Source: a bacterium
GTDB taxonomy: Bacteria; Desulfobacterota; GWC2-55-46; S146-80; JALXFI01
Reading direction: 5' to 3'
Assembly (NCBI GenBank): GCA_027069035.1
Contig: JALXFI010000007.1
Coordinates: forward strand, 1 to 9,425
Length of the DNA stretch: 9,425 nucleotides
In this document: piece after piece, positions 6,296-9,425 of the stretch
How positions within the stretch are numbered: the stretch's first letter is position 1
Layout of the letters: each line of letters starts with the position of its first letter
Translations under genes and position numbers: made by a program
Notes under the pieces: generated by a model
The model's database searches: none
Told to the model about the DNA's origin: nothing
Seen by the model: the letters and a program-made list of their open reading frames with translations, nothing else

Positions 6296-7513
6296 ATGAG
6301 TATAGACAGTACTGATATTGTAGTAGGCATACCATCTTATAATGAAGCGGATAACATAGCTTTTGTCGCTCATCAGGCATCCGAAGGGCTTAGGCGCTAT
6401 TTTTCAGATTATTCTTCCTTAATCATCAATGTTGACAATGCCTCTGAGGACGGCACCAGAGAGGCCTTTTTAAAAGCCGATACGGGGACGATATCAAAGA
6501 AATATCTTTCTACCAAAAGCGGTGTAAAGGGCAAAGGCAACAATTTTAAAAACCTCTTTGATGAAGTCAAACACTTAAGGCCCAAGGTCATCGTCGTTGT
6601 TGATGCAGATCTTAGAAGTATAAATCCTGAATGGATACAGACGCTTGTAGCCCCTATTCTGCACGGGTATGATTATGTAACCCCTATATATTCAAGAAAC
6701 AAGTACGATGGCACGATAACGAACCATATATGTTACCCGCTCTTGTTCGGGCTTTTTAATACGGATATTCGTCAGCCTATTGCAGGCGATTTCTCCTTCT
6801 CCTCTGAACTGGTTGACATGTGGTTGGGGCTTAAATGGGAGACAAATGTGAGAGAATACGGCATAGATATCTTTATGACAACATCTGCCCTGCTAAATGG
6901 TTTTAAGCGTTGTCAGGTATCGCTTGGTTCAAAGATACATAAGCCGAGCGCTCCAAAGCTGGGACCTATGTTTACACAGGTGGTAACGACCTTGTTTGAC
7001 AGTATATGTGAGTTTAAGGAGTCGTGGATGACGCTGGACGAGATGAAGGACTCTCCGCTTCTTGGCAATTATTTTTGTCAAAGGCCGCAGCCTTTAAGTG
7101 TCGATTATGAAAAACTTATGTCCGACAGTCTTGAAGGTTTTTGGGAGCATAAAGAAATATTAAAGCTCATACTGCCACCGTCGGTTTATGATGAACTTAA
7201 TGATATGTATGATGCGAAAAAGTGGGATATAACCCCTGAGATGTGGGCAAGAATCCTCTATGATTTTATACACTCTTATGATCTCAGTAAAGATAAATCC
7301 TCGATCGTTGAGGCATTAAAACCTCTTTACTTTGCAAGGGTTGCATCCTTTTATAATGCAAGCCTTCATATGGGATGTTGTGAAGCAGAAGAGGCGTTTA
7401 AAGAACAGGCCCTTCAATTTCGTAAAAAACGGGGTTACCTGATAGAAAAAACAAGGTGCGGATGCAACGGCCGGTGTGAGTCCGAAGACAACTGTGCCTG
7501 TAGTAATAATTGA
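6296..7513 (+). CDS. Mannosylglycerate/glucosylglycerate synthase-like GT-A glycosyltransferase with Cys-rich C-terminal tail
   Basis: This 405-residue soluble protein has no signal peptide or membrane segment. The N-terminus is a GT-A fold: PSYNEADN (13-20), a GKGN lysine (K80), and the metal/nucleotide-binding D103-A-D105 in DADLRSINPEW. QPIAGDF (160-166), YGIDIF (188-193) and H215 follow. From memory these line up with Rhodothermus mannosylglycerate synthase (GT78): the GKGDG lysine, DADITSFGPDW, QPLGGE, WGIDTL and the metal-ligand histidine. The similarity continues into the helical C-terminus (about 312-375, including LYFARV at 344-349). The likely reaction is transfer of a sugar from GDP- or UDP-sugar to D-glycerate, giving a compatible solute in one step; donor and acceptor are inferred, not shown. 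Residues 388-402 add five cysteines (C-x-C-x3-C-x5-C-x-C) absent from the Rhodothermus enzyme as I recall it. No solute phosphatase or transporter gene lies nearby. The gene stands alone and converges on pgl. Confidence 0.75.
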   Translation: MSIDSTDIVVGIPSYNEADNIAFVAHQASEGLRRYFSDYSSLIINVDNASEDGTREAFLKADTGTISKKYLSTKSGVKGKGNNFKNLFDEVKHLRPKVIVVVDADLRSINPEWIQTLVAPILHGYDYVTPIYSRNKYDGTITNHICYPLLFGLFNTDIRQPIAGDFSFSSELVDMWLGLKWETNVREYGIDIFMTTSALLNGFKRCQVSLGSKIHKPSAPKLGPMFTQVVTTLFDSICEFKESWMTLDEMKDSPLLGNYFCQRPQPLSVDYEKLMSDSLEGFWEHKEILKLILPPSVYDELNDMYDAKKWDITPEMWARILYDFIHSYDLSKDKSSIVEALKPLYFARVASFYNASLHMGCCEAEEAFKEQALQFRKKRGYLIEKTRCGCNGRCESEDNCACSNN

Positions 7514-7537
7514 TTGATCTTCCATTAATATCTTTCT

Positions 7538-8335
7538 CTACTCTTTTTTAGTGTTTTCGTCTATCCGGAGACGGGTTCTATTAAATGCCTCGGAGTCTAT
7601 AAACCATGAAACACGCCCTGTATGAAGAACCATTGCGGCGGGATACCTCTTTGCGGCCTTTTCCGGTTCTTCAAGTATAGACTTTACGATATCCTGCTTT
7701 GCCTTTCCTGAAATAAGAAACATAATCTCCTTAGCATTGGATATTACAGGAAGTGTAAACGTAATGCGGTTTGGTGCGGGAAAATCGGGCGGGGCAAGAG
7801 ATGGAAGCACAATGTGTTCCTTATCTTTTAAGGCGCCGCTTTCCAGGAAAAGCGATGCAGTGTGTCCATCATTTCCTAAACCGAGAAGCATAAGGTCAAA
7901 TTGAGGCATGACACCTTTTGAGCCTTTTTTTATTCCAAAAAAAATTTTTACTCTTTCCTCATATGCCTTTGCGGCCTTTTCTATTGGTTTTATCTCTGTT
8001 TGGATGGGGTTAAAATTTTGCGGTGGCAAGGGTATCTTGGAGAGAAGGCTTTTGCGTATCATATTAAAATTGCTGTCAGGGTGGTCTTTTGGAAGATAAC
8101 GTTCATCCCCGATAAAAAGATGGATCTGCCTCCATGGCATCTTTTTTGGATATCTTGTTCCAAGCAGATCATACAACCCCTTAGGGGTGTTTCCCCCTGC
8201 AAGCGCCATCGAAAAGATATCTTTTTCTCCTAAAACCTTTTTTATTTTATTTGTGATATGGTCTGCCGCCGCCTGAATAAGGGTTTTGTTGTCTGGATAT
8301 ATATAAAGCCTTGGTCTCAGCTCAGCTTTATCCAT
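7538..8335 (-). CDS. pgl: 6-phosphogluconolactonase
   Basis: This 265-residue cytoplasmic enzyme hydrolyses 6-phospho-glucono-1,5-lactone to 6-phosphogluconate, the second step of the oxidative pentose phosphate pathway. It has the bacterial DevB/Pgl motifs in order: LAGGNTPKGLY (45-55, phosphate and substrate loop), IGDERYLPKDHPDSNF (75-90), and GLGNDGHTASLF (152-163) with the conserved H158. PNRITFT (188-194) and ISGKAKQ (208-214) are also typical. Length is normal and no motif is missing. Its ATG lies inside the last codons of zwf, so the two genes overlap by 19 bases and are probably translationally coupled; the SD is weak (GGAAGA, just before the start). SOL/Pgl proteins share the fold with glucosamine-6-phosphate deaminase, but the motif set and the zwf partner favour lactonase. 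Confidence 0.95.
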   Translation of the reverse strand: MDKAELRPRLYIYPDNKTLIQAAADHITNKIKKVLGEKDIFSMALAGGNTPKGLYDLLGTRYPKKMPWRQIHLFIGDERYLPKDHPDSNFNMIRKSLLSKIPLPPQNFNPIQTEIKPIEKAAKAYEERVKIFFGIKKGSKGVMPQFDLMLLGLGNDGHTASLFLESGALKDKEHIVLPSLAPPDFPAPNRITFTLPVISNAKEIMFLISGKAKQDIVKSILEEPEKAAKRYPAAMVLHTGRVSWFIDSEAFNRTRLRIDENTKKE

Positions 8336-9425
8336 TGTCTTCCGTATCTGGCAAGTAATTCATCAGAGACATCAGGCCCCCATGTTCCGGCAGGATAGGG
8401 ATGAACGGGTATGTTTTTTTGAAAAAGCGGGGTATAAAGCCGCCATGAGGCCTCTACCTCATCTGCATGGACAAACAATGTCTGGTCTCCTTCCATGATA
8501 TCGAGCAGTAAGGTTTCATATGCATCCGGTATCTGGTCTGCATCATCCGCATAACGGTAAAGGAGACGATGTGTGTTTAATTTAACAGATTCACTCGGGG
8601 CCTTGACATCGAACGACAGATCAAAACCCTCATCAGGCTGAAGGGTTATAAAAAGGATATTTGAATGGACTTCGCATGTATTAAGATGCTTAAAGAGACA
8701 TACCGGCGAACGGCGGAACACGACGGCTATCTTAGTAACCCTCCGCGGGAGGCGTTTTGCCGTGCGCATAAAAAAGGGCACGCCCTGCCAACGCCAGTTG
8801 TCTATCTGTAGTTTTAATGCGACAAATGTCTCGGTAACGGATTGGGGAGAAACCCCGGGTTCTTCTTTATAGCCGGGCACAGGTCTGCCATTTATGTCAC
8901 CAGACGTATATTGTCCAAAAACAATGTTGTTTTTCTCGATTGGCGCAATCGAGCGAAGGACCTTTATTTTCTCGTTGCGTATCGGATCGGCTTCAAGCGC
9001 TACCGGCGGCTCCATTGCAATCAAGGTAAGCAGTTGTGTCAGGTGGTTTTGCACCATATCGCGTATGGCGCCTGCCTGTTCGTAATAACTTGCGCGTTTT
9101 TCAACCCCTAAATCCTCGGCAACGGTAATCTCTATGCGCTCAACACGGTCGCGGTTCCAGAGAGACTCAAATATGGCGTTTGCAAACCTGAAGACAAGAA
9201 GGTTCTGAACGGTCTCCTTGCCGAGGTAGTGGTCTATACGGTATATCTGCGATTCATCAAAGTAGTTGTGCACCAGTTTATTAAGTTCCTTTGCCGATTC
9301 AAGGTCGCGGCCAAAGGGTTTTTCAATTACAAGACGCGTCCACCCGGCACTCTTATTCAATCCTGCTTTGCCAAGGTTCGTTATTGTTCCGGGAAAGGCA
9401 TTGGGAGGCATCGAGAGATAAAAGA
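8317..9425 (-). CDS. zwf: Glucose-6-phosphate 1-dehydrogenase, C-terminal three quarters (5' end outside window)
   Basis: This enzyme oxidises glucose 6-phosphate to 6-phosphogluconolactone with NADP+ (or NAD+), the entry to the oxidative pentose phosphate pathway. The frame stays open to the window edge (visible as FYLS before the Met at 9411), so that Met is internal; 368 residues are seen. The N-terminal Rossmann region, roughly the first 120 residues, is missing. Visible motifs: FYLSMPPNAFP, VIEKPFGRDL (EKPFG at 9324-9310), the active-site signature RIDHYLGKE (9240-9214) with its catalytic-type His, and FANAIFESLWNR. The distal part ends in the usual GTWGPDVSDELLARYGRQW. The stop codon overlaps the pgl start. 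Zwf and Pgl act in sequence, so the overlap fits a two-step operon; gnd or tal might lie upstream, but that is outside the window. Confidence 0.96.
   Translation of the reverse strand, partial: FYLSMPPNAFPGTITNLGKAGLNKSAGWTRLVIEKPFGRDLESAKELNKLVHNYFDESQIYRIDHYLGKETVQNLLVFRFANAIFESLWNRDRVERIEITVAEDLGVEKRASYYEQAGAIRDMVQNHLTQLLTLIAMEPPVALEADPIRNEKIKVLRSIAPIEKNNIVFGQYTSGDINGRPVPGYKEEPGVSPQSVTETFVALKLQIDNWRWQGVPFFMRTAKRLPRRVTKIAVVFRRSPVCLFKHLNTCEVHSNILFITLQPDEGFDLSFDVKAPSESVKLNTHRLLYRYADDADQIPDAYETLLLDIMEGDQTLFVHADEVEASWRLYTPLFQKNIPVHPYPAGTWGPDVSDELLARYGRQWIKLS

Noticed and set aside
7908..9111. Plus-strand frames of 60-90 codons opposite pgl and zwf.
   Set aside because: They are opposite strongly recognisable enzyme genes and encode no known motif.

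Overview
The window is a bacterial chromosomal segment of moderate GC with AT-rich gaps, and it uses AGA/AGG and ATA codons freely. It carries six protein genes, two of them cut by the window edges. An acyl-CoA dehydratase activase-type protein (large, oxygen-sensitive Fe-S enzymes) and an LplT-PlsC-acyl-ACP-synthetase fusion point to an anaerobic or facultative Gram-negative bacterium. Nitrospirota- or Desulfobacterota-like is my best guess, but nothing here fixes the taxon. No rRNA, tRNA, insertion sequence, CRISPR array or phage gene was seen.

Layout. Bases 1-1545 (+) are the 3' end of a 2-hydroxyacyl-CoA dehydratase activase / HgdB-like gene. Bases 1719-5150 (+) encode a 1143-residue three-module protein: MFS lysophospholipid flippase, PlsC acyltransferase and AMP-forming acyl-ACP synthetase. 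Together these would make a one-polypeptide lysophospholipid import and re-acylation system. Bases 5410-5820 (+) are ssb, preceded by a recognisable promoter. A 475-base AT-rich gap follows (5821-6295), with several small dyad symmetries and no convincing gene. Bases 6296-7513 (+) encode a GT-A glycosyltransferase whose motifs match mannosylglycerate synthase along most of its length, plus an added cysteine-rich tail. Facing it on the minus strand are pgl (7538-8335) and the 3' part of zwf (8317-9425). These two genes overlap by 19 bases and form the start of the oxidative pentose phosphate pathway.

How the genes may work together. Only zwf-pgl form an obvious pathway unit: glucose 6-phosphate to 6-phosphogluconolactone to 6-phosphogluconate, with NADPH made. 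The other genes look like separate transcription units: membrane lipid repair, DNA single-strand binding, compatible-solute synthesis, and an unplaced acyl-CoA-type reductase or dehydratase component. The least ordinary items are the solute-type glycosyltransferase with its Cys-rich tail, the dyad-rich gap in front of it, and the tripartite lipid-repair fusion. I saw no clear evidence of an entirely new multi-gene system.
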